From Calycina herbarum (lineage: Eukaryota > Ascomycota > Leotiomycetes > Helotiales > Pezizellaceae), in NCBI GenBank assembly GCA_001414485.1, contig LLEY01000033.1, forward strand, positions 372,001 through 436,000: 64,000 nucleotides of DNA, written 5' to 3'. The translations under genes and the position numbers were made by a program. The notes under the pieces were generated by a model. The model saw only the letters and a list, made by a program, of their open reading frames with translations, was not told the DNA's origin and did not search any database. Below, in pieces: positions 22,525-33,667 of this stretch. Numbering within the stretch: position 1 is the first letter of the stretch; every line of letters starts with the position of its first letter.

Positions 22525-25500
22525 GATGTTTTGGGTGGTTGCTTGTGGAATGAGAAATAAAAGTTCTCTTTTGTGAGCCCCTTCTTTGGGTCTAGTCTTT
22601 GGAGAGTTTTCTTCTGCTTATTTTACTCTGGTCGTTCCTTCCCTCAAACCTCGATGTTCAAGTCGCTTCTTCCCCACCCTCAACCCCGACATCGCGCTAC
22701 CACAACGAGGGTAAGAAGGGAAGGCGGGGTAAAAGCATCATCTCTCTATCAAAAGCATACATGATTTTTCTGGTGGCTTGCTGCACCTTTGCCATGCTTC
22801 TGCATTATCCAGTAGTAGCGGTGGTTGCTATCATGAACAGGTTTTGATTGGGCCCCTTCATGTTGGTTGGCTCTTTCATGTCTCTGTGCCTTATCTTCTT
22901 TCATACAATTGGGTGATGGGTTGCGCGCAGGTTAGAGCTTGATGTTTGGTGGTCTGGATAACACCAGAGTCCTCCATTTCTTCTTCTTGTTTGCCAAACT
23001 TCTCGATCCAACATGCAACTTACAACATGCGTGTCGCGATCTCTTGCTTGGCCTTGTTGACATTACCATCCTTTTTCCTCCAAGTTCACGTCCCGTCCCC
23101 CTCAATCCTCAACCTTTTCCATTTCCATTTCCTTTTTCTGCAGGTGTGCAACCACCGGCCTCTCCAAGCTCTTCTACTTCTTTTTTTCTTGCTTTTTGCC
23201 GTGTGCTTCTCTTCCATGCAACTGAGTTTGCAGGTGTTGTGCATGCTAGGGTTTAGTTGGGAGCAATCAAAGTTCCCTCCCTATTCTCTTCGTCTTTTCC
23301 AATCCTCTTTCTTTACATGCTGGGTCAATTTGCTTTTACTTTTCCCTCTCTTCTTATTTTTATCTATTGCGTGTCGCACATGGCTTATCTTTGGTTCGTT
23401 GTCATTACCATCCACACCTCAGACTCCTGTACTTCCAACCCCTTCCATTTCAGGCGCGGTGTAACCACCAACCTCTCCATTTTCTCAATCCTCCAATAAA
23501 AGGACAGCGGTCGGAGAAACCTCGTTGTTTCTTCCCTACTCTCTTGCTTCCTACTATAGCCGGTTGTACCCGCGATTTTTGGTTTTCCTGCGTACGGTAA
23601 AGTCTTTTGATTGATTCTGTTGTTTGAGATAATTGGAGGTCTTTATGTACCCAAATGAATGTTCTTGGGACGATTTTAGATGAGGGGTTGGGTTGGTGGT
23701 GATGGGGATGGAAAGGGGCTTTGATGTTGTGAATTTTTTCTTCTTTTTTCTTCTTTTTTCTTTTGCGATTGATGAGGTTATGCTGGACTTGGGCTCTAAG
23801 CACTTGCTTAAGGTTGCGACTAGTAGTTGTGATCTTCTGGTTTGGTTTGGGGGTATTTGAAGCTATTCAGAGAGAGATTTTATTAATTAAAGAGCTGGTT
23901 ATGTAGGAATTTAGGGGGTAAGTGTCTCCCAAGAGGTTGCTATAAGAGTTTCAGATATTTGAGATACTCCAAGTGCCTTCAGAGTACCTGAACTACTTGT
24001 AGTATATTTGAGGCATATTTTCAAGTACTTCAAGTACATGAGAAACTTCTTATAACCTCTCAAACGCCTCCTAGAATACCTCAGGTCTCTTCTCAATTAC
24101 CATAGATATCCCAAGGCTGTGAGTACTCTTCCTGGAGTTTGAGAGAGCGTTTTATGTTTCTAAACTTATCTGAAGTATAATATCTCAATCGCCTTTTAAG
24201 TATGTCAAGTCTTTCCTGGAGTACCTAGACACTTCAAGACTGTCTCTTCTCTCTCTGTCTGAGAGTTGCGACAGTACGAAGCCGCGCTGCGTCCTTTTTT
24301 CTTTCTGGCTGGAGATGAACTCTGTTGAATGTTGAGATCAGTTCCGATGTCGAGATGAATACGTCAAGTCTACTGGAGTTCCGATGTCAAAAAGGCTAGA
24401 CATAGTTTTTTTCATTTTTGAGATTGTAGATGGGGGTTTAGGAGTTGTTGAGTCATTTGAGAGAGGTTGTAGTTGAGTTGAGTGTCGCTGATGTCGCTTT
24501 TTGGAGAGGTTGGAGAGGTTAGGAGATTGTTTTTTAGAGGTTAATAAGTATTCCAAATTTATTCTTTCAGAGTGTTTGAAAGGTTGTTCCTGTCTCCCCA
24601 TGTTGTTAGGTCGCTCTTGAGAGGTTGACACTGTACTAAATCTTTTTACACTCTTTCTTCATGAAATTTAAGGTGTGTTTCTTGCTTCTTTCTCTTGTCC
24701 AGAGCTAGTCTCTTGTTGATTGTTTTTAAAAATATGTGCACGATGTTTCCAGGTTAAAATACGTTTGTTACTTTTTTCAAAGAGAGTTGGAACTATTCTA
24801 AATACCTCTGGGTATTACTGAAGATGTTTCTCAGCCTGTTGGAAAAGCTGGTCTGTCTTTGGGACGTTTCCAATAGTGTTGATCTTCTAATATCGCTGCT
24901 TGCTGGCTGGCTAGATGTCACCTGGGATGGCAGTCACAGAGCTGGAGAGGTTGGAAGAAGTTGTTCCTAAAGCCTGGAAAGTTTGCGAGGTTGTTGATGT
25001 CAAACTGATGCTGTCGAGTTGACTGTTCTACGCAGTTCCGATGTCGAATAGAGTTGACTTGGCGTTTTTTTTCGCCTGAGAGTTTTTTGAGTCGCTTTTT
25101 TAAAGATTGCGACCGTGGGAGATGTCGCTGGAGCTATCTCTTTAGGTGTTTACGAGGTTGTTTCTGTTCTCCAGAATGTCTGATAAAGGTTGTAGAGTTG
25201 AGACTGTGGATGTTAAAGCTGTATTTTTCTTTGAGATGTTTTGAAAATTAGTAGTCTAACTCTGCTACTTTTCTATGAAGATCTGAGAGTGGTGGGACAG
25301 CTACAAAGCAAGCTGGAGCTGCCTTTGAAGAGGTTGGACGGTGGTTTTGTTAACTTGGACAGCTGCTGAAGAGGTTGCGACACCTTTAAGCACTGCTGGA
25401 ACCTCTTTTGAGAAGTTTGCAGAGTTTTGCTGTCGACTAGAACCGATATCGAAAATGCTGACCTTGGAAGAAAATTTGCGACATACATTTTTACGATGTT

Positions 25501-26294
25501 TGAAGGCCTGGTTCCTTCTGAGAAGGACTGATAGAGGTCTTTGTCAATTGTTGCTCACTGTAACAACGCTGGAGACTTCTTTGAAGCTGTTTAGAGTGTA
25601 TTTTATTGTGAGTTTTATAGTTTTTGAAGTTATTCATTGCGTTAGAGAGGTTGAGACTAGGTTCAAACGGTATATAGGAGCTGGGAGTTGGAGAGTTGTA
25701 TCTGGGTAGGTTGGAAGTTTAGGAGTTGTAGGGTTGGGAGGTGAGAGAGTTGTAGAGCTGGAAAGAGTTGAAAAATTAGAGAAATAGCGGAAAAGCTCAT
25801 AGAGTGTCTTTTTAGTTCTAGGAAATATAGGTTTTGACTGTTTTTCAAAGGATTTTTTAACTGTTTGCCATGGAATCTCAATTTCTGTTCATTCTGTGAC
25901 TGTTTTTTCTATAATAAAGACCTCTTTTCATTCATTTTAGGCTTTGGAACCTAGTACATATTTGGCGTTTTATCACCTTCAGCTCTCTCTCTACCCCGCT
26001 TCAAAGTGAAAAGCAGTGAATATCTTTCTTTTACTTGTAAAGAAGAGTGAATAGAGGTTTTCTTCTCTCTCTTAACTCTTGTCTAACTCTACTCTGCTAT
26101 GAACACCTTCTTGCCTTTTCCTTATCACCTTCATTACTCTTCTGACCTATTTCAAGTACTCTCAACTCTTCCTCTTCTAACTACTTTATTTTGAAGTTCA
26201 TTATATATTCTACTGTTTCCCTTTCACCTTCCTTTCTTCTACAATCTTTTCTGAGTATCTTTAGAGATTCTTTTATTCTTTTACTACTGGTTCT
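22525..26294. other. 3.8-kb non-coding, internally repetitive region
   Basis: The left part (22570-23600) is T/C-rich and contains a diverged duplication of about 340-nt period. From 23850 to about 25900 the plus strand is G/T-rich and built from degenerate GAGAGGTTG-like phrases, with AGTTCCGATGTC recurring at about 24335, 24374 and 25034. The last 300 bases (25980-26290) are C/T-rich like a fungal promoter or leader. Stops are frequent in every frame. It may be a long 5' leader or non-coding transcript of the gene at 26295, or relics of repeats. Confidence 0.5.
23028..23482 (+). repeat. Diverged direct duplication, ~340-nt period
   Basis: GCGTGTCGC at about 23029 recurs at about 23369, each followed by a TTGNCATTACCATCC phrase. 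A GTGYAACCACC block followed by CCTCTCCA then appears in both units, at about 23144 and 23459. The order of shared phrases is kept, so this is a duplication rather than shared composition. Confidence 0.55.
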
Positions 26295-28243
26295 ATGTCA
26301 TTCTTATCACCTTTGACGATGTCCTACCAAGAAAACTCAACTCGAGGACCTCCGATATCGCTTCTCAACCAAGGGTACAAGCCCTATGCCCCACCCTTAC
26401 CTCCGATACCTGAAGAAACCCATCAAGGTAGCCAAGGCAACCGCCGTAGTCGAATAGACTCCCGAAATTATCCCGCTGTGGACTATAGGCTCAAAGGTAG
26501 CATAAATAGAGAGTCTCGAGGCAATCTTTCTCAACTTTCTTCCTTCCTAAATACACAACAATCTCAACAACCTCCTCCTTCCTCACAACCACCTTCTGCC
26601 TCTCAAGTTTCTCAAGTCTCTACAGTATCTACCTTTCAACATTTCCCCGTCTCTCACCTTACCTCTCACCCCTCTCCCTCCCTTAATATGCTCGTCGAAA
26701 CCCCTCAAGCTCATCATGAGGACACTGTTGCTGCAACATATCCAAGTGATAATGCTGAGAAACAGCCAGTACCAGCTACTCCTCCTGTCACTGCCCCCGA
26801 TTCTCACTCTGAGGTTGATATCGAGTTTTACTCAACAACCTTTACTATGAGTGCGCTCAAGTTCATGAAGGGCTTCAGGATTGATTCTCCTCAGTATCAC
26901 AAAGTTGAGGAACGGGTCATTGATCTCTTGCTTGTTGAAGACCTCTATAAAGAATCACTAATGTCTTCACAAGCAGTATTCAAAGTTATGATGATCGTGG
27001 AGGGTCTTCCCAAAGATTGTCCCATCCTTGTGAAGGCTGGGATTCCTGAGGTCTGGTCTCTGAAAGCTCGTGAGGCTCTAGTCAAGAACAAGATAACTTG
27101 GATGAGAAGAGCAGGAGAAAAGCTCCCAGATCAGGTCAGCCGCAAAAAGATGAAGATCCTCAACGAAGATGCTCCCAATACACCAAGGACACCAAAAACA
27201 CCAAGAACACCAAAGGAGAAACGAAAGACTAAGGCTCGAGACATGAACTTCAACGAGGACGCTAAGGGAGATTTGGAGGACGAGACTGAGGAGAACACTC
27301 CTGCTGCAAAGAAGCAGCGTATTCTTACAAGAAAAATGAACGAACCATCCCCTCACGTCTTTTCAGGCCTTATTCCCTTCAAGCAATGTCAATTTGTTAT
27401 AAAGGTTCTTGGTTCACCTGAGAAGATTGACAATATAGCACTCAAGGACCTCATCGACCCTCAAAACCAGCCTGAGAAAGCCTTGGAGGATATCGAACCA
27501 CGATATCTCAGTTTCCCGAGATTGGCGTTTCTTCTTCATCAATCAGGCATCATCACCGCCAAAGGAGACAGATTGTTTTATCTCACCCATGGAGCTGGAA
27601 ACAATTATCCCCTGCCAATCACCTGTGATCTTCAGTTGAAAAATGCAGCTATGTCCCTCCGTACAGTTCAAGAACACAAGTTGTACTTGGAAGTCGTCCC
27701 AGCTGGAATGGATTCCCTTGCTTGCCCTGTTTCTAACCCTGTAAGTTCCCTTGACTTCCCACTTTCTGAGATTTCTTCTGACTTATGGAGCCCAATTTGC
27801 CTCCCATTCCCCAACAAGAAGGTCTACAATCACCAAACATTGGCAAAATCCAGAAGCAAGTGCGTTTCAGTCCTAAAATTACTGTTCACTCTCCTCGACT
27901 CTTACCACAAGGTCTACAATCTCCCCGATTTCCACAGGCTGTACATTCTACTCAAAATCTACACCATCTCTCACCAAGAATGAATCAATCTCAATGCACT
28001 CCCTCAGCGGATCCACGTTTATTCGCCCAACCTCAATTCTACCACGCTTCATCACAACATCCTCATGAGTACCTCAACCATTCTTCACCACCAAACTTCA
28101 CAGTCCCCAACGCTCACCACCAGCAAACCGCTCACCAAAACCGACCATCTCCTCTTCAAACCCCCATTCGATTCAACTCTCGTTATGCTCAACAATATCA
28201 AATGCAGGGAAATGAGGATGAGGAGTATGATGATGAGGAATGA
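26295..28243 (+). CDS. Unrecognised low-complexity protein, possibly nuclear
   Basis: Exons 26295-27740 and 27791-28243 with a 50-nt intron (branch-like CTGAC near the acceptor) give 632 aa. I do not recognise a family. Residues 1-170 are Pro/Ser/Gln-rich. A folded-looking segment starts around FYSTTFTMSALKFMKGFRID and runs through KVEERVIDLLLVEDLYKE. Next come a basic TPRTPKTPRTPKEKRK tract (a phosphorylation or DNA-contact type motif), an acidic stretch, KKQRILTRK (likely nuclear signal) and a second folded-looking region (PHVFSGLIPFKQCQFVIKVL to HKLYLEVVPAG). The tail is Gln/His/Pro-rich and ends EDEEYDDEE. An alternative start is 26319. It stands alone between a repetitive leader and an AT-rich repeat island, which suggests a lineage-restricted gene. 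Confidence 0.7.
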
Positions 28244-29007
28244 GTTCAGCATCTCCCCATTTCTCACTTACCCTTATTTCATCAAATTCTCTGTACAAAA
28301 TTTCAAAAGTTTCACTCATTCCTTCTCGATTTTCAACAGCCGTTAGAAGAAGATTATCACACATACACATAACTCTCCCCTCATTTCATCCCACCAGAAT
28401 ATCACTATCACAAGAGATATATTCAACTTATGTTCTCTTCAAAATTACCGTTCATGAAGAAAATACCTCATTTCCCCCTTGCTTTCACTTCATAATACAA
28501 ACATCATTCCTCTCCTTGTACATACCAAATATCAATACCAAATATTAATAGAAACACTATAAAAAACCTCGAATTTGAATTTCCAATGTGACTATGTGAA
28601 TATATGAGTTTTGACTATGTGTTTTGCTTATTTCCTCTCATAAAAATTCATATTTCAGTACTAAACCTTACTTCAAAACATCACTTAATATGAAGAAAAC
28701 TTCGAGTTAGAAGTATAATTTCCCTTGAAATTTCATTTATTATAAGTATAATTGAGATAAATTGTTTTCTTAACTAATTAGAGTAATTAGATGAATTCTA
28801 AACTCTTACTAAGTATTTGAAGATTAAAGAAATTTTCAAGTTATTTTCATCTCAAGTAAACTCATCTGAATTATTCTATTATTTCAATTGTTTAGAACAA
28901 TCTTATTTAGTTTAGATATAAGAAATATTAACATTTTTTGAAAGTAGCTATTTTAAACTAAATTGTTGTACATAAGTAGATAAATAAACTTACTTATACG
29001 AGCTTAC

Positions 29008-29219
29008 TGTGACGGCCCTCTACAAATGCACCAAAAGAGATGCTTGTAGAATGGTACCTGTATTCGAAGAAAACTAAACTAAAGAGAGAAGAGGAGAGTT
29101 GGTACGCTCTGTCTCTATTTATGTACACTAAGCGAGACTTCGGCAGAACCTCGGCACGTGACCCAGCAAAGCGAGGATTCGGTCACGTGATCCAGTCGTA
29201 TGTGACTGGGACTGTCACA
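29008..29219. mobile_element. Solo LTR with 5-bp target duplication CTTAC
   Basis: The 212-bp segment begins TGTGACGG and ends CTGTCACA, the palindromic TG...CA termini of LTR retrotransposons. It is flanked by CTTAC at 29003-29007 and 29220-29224. Its base composition is less AT-biased than its surroundings. No internal retroelement coding sequence lies nearby, so it is a solo LTR or a small non-autonomous element. Confidence 0.75.
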
Positions 29220-29388
29220 CTTACTAAAATTTCTGAAATCGGAGAGAATTAAAAAATTTTGTTCTCTTAAGTAACTTCTACTGATTAAGATAATTATTTC
29301 AGTCTTTCTATATAATTAAAATAAAAGACTGATTTTCAGATAAATAACTCTAATACAGTATCTACATAGTCTAATAAGTTCTATTTAC

Positions 29389-29516
29389 TACGGAGGTGCC
29401 AGACGTAAGTTTCGGTAGACCGCTTTTTGGCAGAATGTTCGCTTCACCAAAATTTATGTAGCACTTTCATTCTGCCAAAGGGCGGTGTACCGAAACTTAC
29501 GTCTGGCACTTCCGTA
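29389..29516. mobile_element. Foldback MITE, Tc1/mariner-like ends with TA
   Basis: A 49-nt arm (29389-29437) is inverted at 29468-29516 with about 45 of 49 positions pairing and a ~30-nt loop. Each arm starts at TA, the target of Tc1/mariner elements, giving ends TA-CGGAGGTGCC and GGCACTTCCG-TA. No coding capacity. Confidence 0.7.
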
Positions 29517-29704
29517 TTCTTAAGATTGAGTATACTAACTACCTTCTTTAGATGGTTAGTAAATAAAGTCGAACTTTACAAATAAAACAACTTATTTATT
29601 AATACTCTCTTTCTCTCTCTACTTTTAGATGATCAAATCTTCTAAATATAAGGAATTATTTCAGAAGTAAGATCTGACAATTTTAAATCTATTATATTCT
29701 TAGC

Positions 29705-30325
29705 TACGGTATCCCGAATACACTAAATACAGCGTTCTAAATACACTAAACTCTAATAACAACTAAATCAGAAATCGCAAATCACAAAAAAGAAGTTAAG
29801 TTAAGAGTTAAATCACTATAGTTTTACTATATATACTATCTTTTCTTTTACTCTCGTTCCCTTGTTACCTCGCTTCTTCTCTTCTTCGCTTCGCTTCTTC
29901 TTTAGGTAAATTAGAAGAGAAGAGGAAGGGCTGAGAGGGCGGGGAAGTGTACAGGAAATAGTAAGATGTTTATTTCTCGCTTAATTTTTAGCCTTTTCCT
30001 AAAAAGGCTAGAGGGTTATATTATGATGTGACCATTGATTGTTTACTACCTTTTACTACCTCTCTCTACCCTCCTCCTTTTCTTCTTCTTCTTCTTCTTT
30101 ACTTAGAGGGTAGGTATAATAGTAACTATGCGACAGCGTACTAGTAAGAGTAAAGAACTAAAGTAGATAGCTTTATAACAAGATAGTAAGAGGGGAGAGA
30201 ACAAGAGAATTTAACTTATAATGAAATTATCTTATTCCTTACTTATAAAATTGTTACTTTAAGTTTTACGATTTACAATTTGTGATTTAGTTGTTTTTAG
30301 AGTTTGGTGCATTCAGGATGCCGTA
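29705..30325. mobile_element. Non-autonomous element with TACGGYATCC termini
   Basis: Left end TACGGTATCCCGAATACAC and the reverse complement of the right end TACGGCATCCTGAATGCAC match. Both continue inward with related ACTAAAYTCTAA and AACAACTAAATCA blocks. The left arm carries a small internal duplication. About 620 bp, AT-rich, no coding frame. Confidence 0.5.
30065..30102 (+). repeat. CTT microsatellite
   Basis: A short run of CTT units within a C/T-rich patch. Confidence 0.6.
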
Positions 30326-31268
30326 CCAAAGGCCAAAAACGATTAAACTACAAATTGTAAATCGTAAATCACAAATCGTAAAAATAGAAGTTAAATTGTC
30401 TCTCTCTCTCTTGTGACAGACGTGTTTCAGATAAGACTCAGAACAAACAACACTCTATTCTTAGGACAAAAGACGAGGAGAGCAGAAGAGCTCGAGAGAA
30501 CCGGGAACTAAATACAAGTCCTGCAACGCTAGTGCGTACGCTAGTACTAGCGTGCATCTAAGCGAACATGTGACATCCAGCCTTCGTGACTATAACCGTC
30601 ACATCTCTTACTATTCTACACCTACAAAGCTAACTACTATTCTTAGAGCTTAGAGAGCATCACATAGGTAGCTATATATATAGCTAGCTTTTTAAAAGAG
30701 CTTACTATTACACCTATTACTATCGTATCCTTACTATTATATCCTTACTATCGCATCCTTACTGTCGCATCCTCACTATGTATCCTTAATGTTACATTGC
30801 TTCCTTCCTATTGTTGATAACAGAAAGAAGGGAGAGAGAAGGGAGAGAGGAGAAGGAGAGAGGAGAAGAGAAAGGAGGTAGTTAGAGACAAACTCCCCTT
30901 ACCCATGCTAGGAAAAACATTCCCCTGAAATGTTTGCTTACCCTATTACTCCCTTACCTCCTTACCCCCTCACTCTCTCTACCCCTCCCGCTATCCCACT
31001 CTCTCTTTCACTTATTTCTCTTCTAAAGTTACTACTTCTTATACGTATATAAGAGAGAGGGAGAAGAAGGACTTAACTTACTCTCTTTATATTAAGAGAG
31101 AGAGTATATAAGAGTAAGAAAGTAATAATTCACGATTTACACAAGCCTTAGATAATAATAATCAAGTTCTACTCTAGCTATAAATACTTAACTTTTACGA
31201 TTTACGATTTACGATTTACGATTTGCGATTTAGTCGGTTTTGACCTTTGGTACGTTCGGGATGCCGTA
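30324..31268. mobile_element. Second member of the TACGGCATCC element family, carrying an LTR
   Basis: TACCAAAGGCCAAAAACGA at 30324 is inverted at about 31234-31252, and the right side extends to GGGATGCCGTA at 31268. Inner arms carry repeated AAATCGTAAATC units (four tandem copies of the inverse on the right). The solo LTR at 30412-30603 lies inside it, so this element is the older insertion. Confidence 0.45.
30412..30603. mobile_element. Solo LTR with 5-bp target duplication TCTCT
   Basis: The 192-bp segment runs from TGTGACAG to ACCGTCACA, flanked by TCTCT at 30407-30411 and 30604-30608. The left flank is a CT microsatellite, so the duplication is slightly less diagnostic than at 29008. 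The interior differs from that LTR, indicating a different subfamily with the same TGTGAC...GTCACA ends. Confidence 0.7.
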
Positions 31269-31271
31269 TTA

Positions 31272-31454
31272 GCAGGAACTCGTAAGCCATTCATCAAAAC
31301 TCTACTAGAAAACCGCTATTTCATCTTATAATTCTACAACAACGTAATTCCTTTTCCCAAATCCAAAGCATCAGGGCTAAAATTCAAGCCTCTATTCTTA
31401 ACGTTGTCGCAACATATCTTAGTAGGAAACCACTGATGGCTCACGAGTTCCTGC
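31272..31454. mobile_element. Small foldback element with GCAGGAACTCG ends
   Basis: GCAGGAACTCGTAAGCCAT at 31272-31290 is inverted at 31436-31454 with 18 of 19 matches. The 183-bp unit lies between two TACGGCATCC-family termini. No coding frame. Confidence 0.5.
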
Positions 31455-31487
31455 ACCAGTGGGTGTTACTAAATATTACTTGGTCAG

Positions 31488-31596
31488 TACGGCATCCCAT
31501 ATATACCAAAAGTCGGAAATACAATATATATAAAAGTAACAATTTGCGATTTGTGATTTAGTCGTTTCCGACTTTTGGTATATATGGGATGCCGTA
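31488..31596. mobile_element. Foldback MITE with perfect 32-bp inverted repeats and GTCAG duplication
   Basis: The arm 31488-31519, beginning TACGGCATCCC, is perfectly inverted at 31565-31596 around a 45-nt loop. GTCAG lies immediately outside both ends (31483-31487 and 31597-31601), a candidate 5-bp target-site duplication. The perfect arms contrast with the eroded copies at 29705 and 30324, so this is the youngest member of the family here. Confidence 0.72.
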
Positions 31597-32388
31597 GTCA
31601 GGCTTGCCGTGCTTCTGCCTCTCCAAAACTATTTTTATTCCACCTCTTCAAAAATCTGTATAAATGAATCACCAACTCAAATTTGTCGGAGGTAACACCA
31701 AAAGAAAGGTCTTCAGTCTTTCTATGTTCCTCCAAGCGGAGATTAATTTCTTTAAGACTTGTAGGGCAACGTCGAAATAGAATGGAACCACTGGAACCAC
31801 CCAGAGAAGGTTATTTTGGAAGCTAGAAGTATTCTACAGAACTCTGCGATAATCATTAGTAAAAGTACCTATTTGGGACGTCGTAAGTTTCTTCATATAT
31901 TCAATTAAATAAACTACTTTCAGATTAATTACAATGTGTAAGAATTTCTTTCAACCGGATGTTTTTCTATCTTTCGAATTCATATCTTTTAATGTATGTT
32001 GTTTCCCCAATTTGAAATTCGAACGTTAAAACTTGAATTGAACGTCTTCTTCCGATTGACAAAGGCGATGTCAAGGAATCTTCTTAAACTTTAAATCTCC
32101 AATCGAACGTTGACATTCATTTGACCTGGAAACATTCACAAGATATCTCTCAAATGTTAGATCTCGTTTCGAATGTTGATATTCGTTTAATTCCAAAACA
32201 TTCGCTTCTTATCAAAAGTCATATAAGAGTATAGTCTATACTCGTCTATTTTTATAAGCTTAACAGCTACCCCTGTCAGGAATAAGGTGTGCATTAAGGA
32301 GTAAGTACTAGAGCCTTGTTTATTTATCTAGTATCAACCTGAGTAGGCGGAAGGAAAAAATTGGTATCCGCTTCCTCGTCGTTCGATT

Positions 32389-33147
32389 TTGTGGGCACTC
32401 AATGGATACCCTCACGCCTCCCTCTTCGAACCGACTTCCTTTGAAGAATATACAAGTCTCGACCACTCCATTGTGCCCTTCGAGAGGCCCACCTTCAACA
32501 AATTCAAGAACGACATCTCAATAGCTCACTGCGAGACCTTTCGTTTTCCCCCCACATCCGCCATTCATCTAATCCGGCGCGCCCGAAAGACAAACTCTCG
32601 TGAGCAAAAAAGGCGACGATCAATATGATGCAACGTATATTCCATGGCTTTGCAGACCAAATAGAAGCTAAAACAAACGAGCTTTTAGTGTCTGCTCCGG
32701 ACCTCTTTTTAGACCAGGATGGAGCGCATGGCTTGCAGATCAGGAGATTATCTACGCAGAATGGTGTGAGAGAGAGCGCAGAAAGAGGAGAAGAAGCCGA
32801 ATTCGTCATATATTGTGACAGAGAAACCCCCTCACCAACGTTTCAGACCTCCTTCACGGCCAAGATCAAGGAGCCCAGGATGGAACGAATGGTTTGTAAG
32901 CCAACCTGCTTCGAGATATGCAAAAAAAGCTCACCCCTCGAGAGCTACGATCATCCGGTTCGTAACCCGACTTTCCCGACGCAAATTTCTTCGCGTCGAT
33001 AGACTACTACAAGTTCGATTCTGTATTCCATCAATTCAAGGAGTTGGTTGTCATGCAAAGAAAGAAAACAAGCCGAAGAAATCTATCCGGAGAGGAAGAA
33101 GGATTCGAAAAGATTACCTCTCCTTACCCACTCGCTTGACCTCTTGA
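32389..33147 (+). pseudogene. Possible gene fragment in the repeat island
   Basis: This patch is clearly less AT-rich than its surroundings. It holds protein-like open frames in alternating registers: 32389-32628, 32625-33002 and a shifted frame to 33147, each without a good start or splice continuation. Two internal stretches are related to each other: CCAGGATGGAGCGCATGG near 32717 and CCAGGATGGAACGAATGG near 32876. I recognise no family. It could be a decayed host gene, a piece of a transposon, or chance. Confidence 0.3.
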
Positions 33148-33667
33148 AACTTGCGAAACTCCTGTGAGGAAACAAGTGAATGAGTGAATGCTTCCGCCTG
33201 TTTCTCAGCGTTCAACTAGCATAGGACTAGGTTTATTTGCCTATAAGTATTTAGATTTCTTAGGAACACTTCCAGCCTTTACATATAATTCAAGTCTTTA
33301 TGCTGTATAGTCATTGACATACCATTCTCTCACAAAGCCCTGTTCTACTCTCCAACTGAAAACTACTTCGCATGGCGATCACTCTCGTTCCTACACCCAA
33401 ATAATCTTCGTAATTGACTCTTTAACATTTTCCAGGGTAATTAAATGACATAATGTGATCCTTATTCAGCTTCGTAGATAATTAACTTTCTGCCCGTTGT
33501 TCTGAACACCAGCTACAGGCGGCCGAGATGCTCACCCCCACTTCCTCTATAAAGTGCCCGAAATGCAGGCACTCCAAAAATTCTCTCAAGCAGCGCCTAC
33601 TTTAGATTATGATTTTCTCGGGAATATGATTAAGGAAAAATTAAAAGTTTCCGACCGGTGGTTGTTA

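Noticed and set aside
22525..26294. CRISPR-like or satellite array
   Set aside because: The repeated phrases are diverged and irregularly spaced; CRISPR is not expected in a fungal genome.
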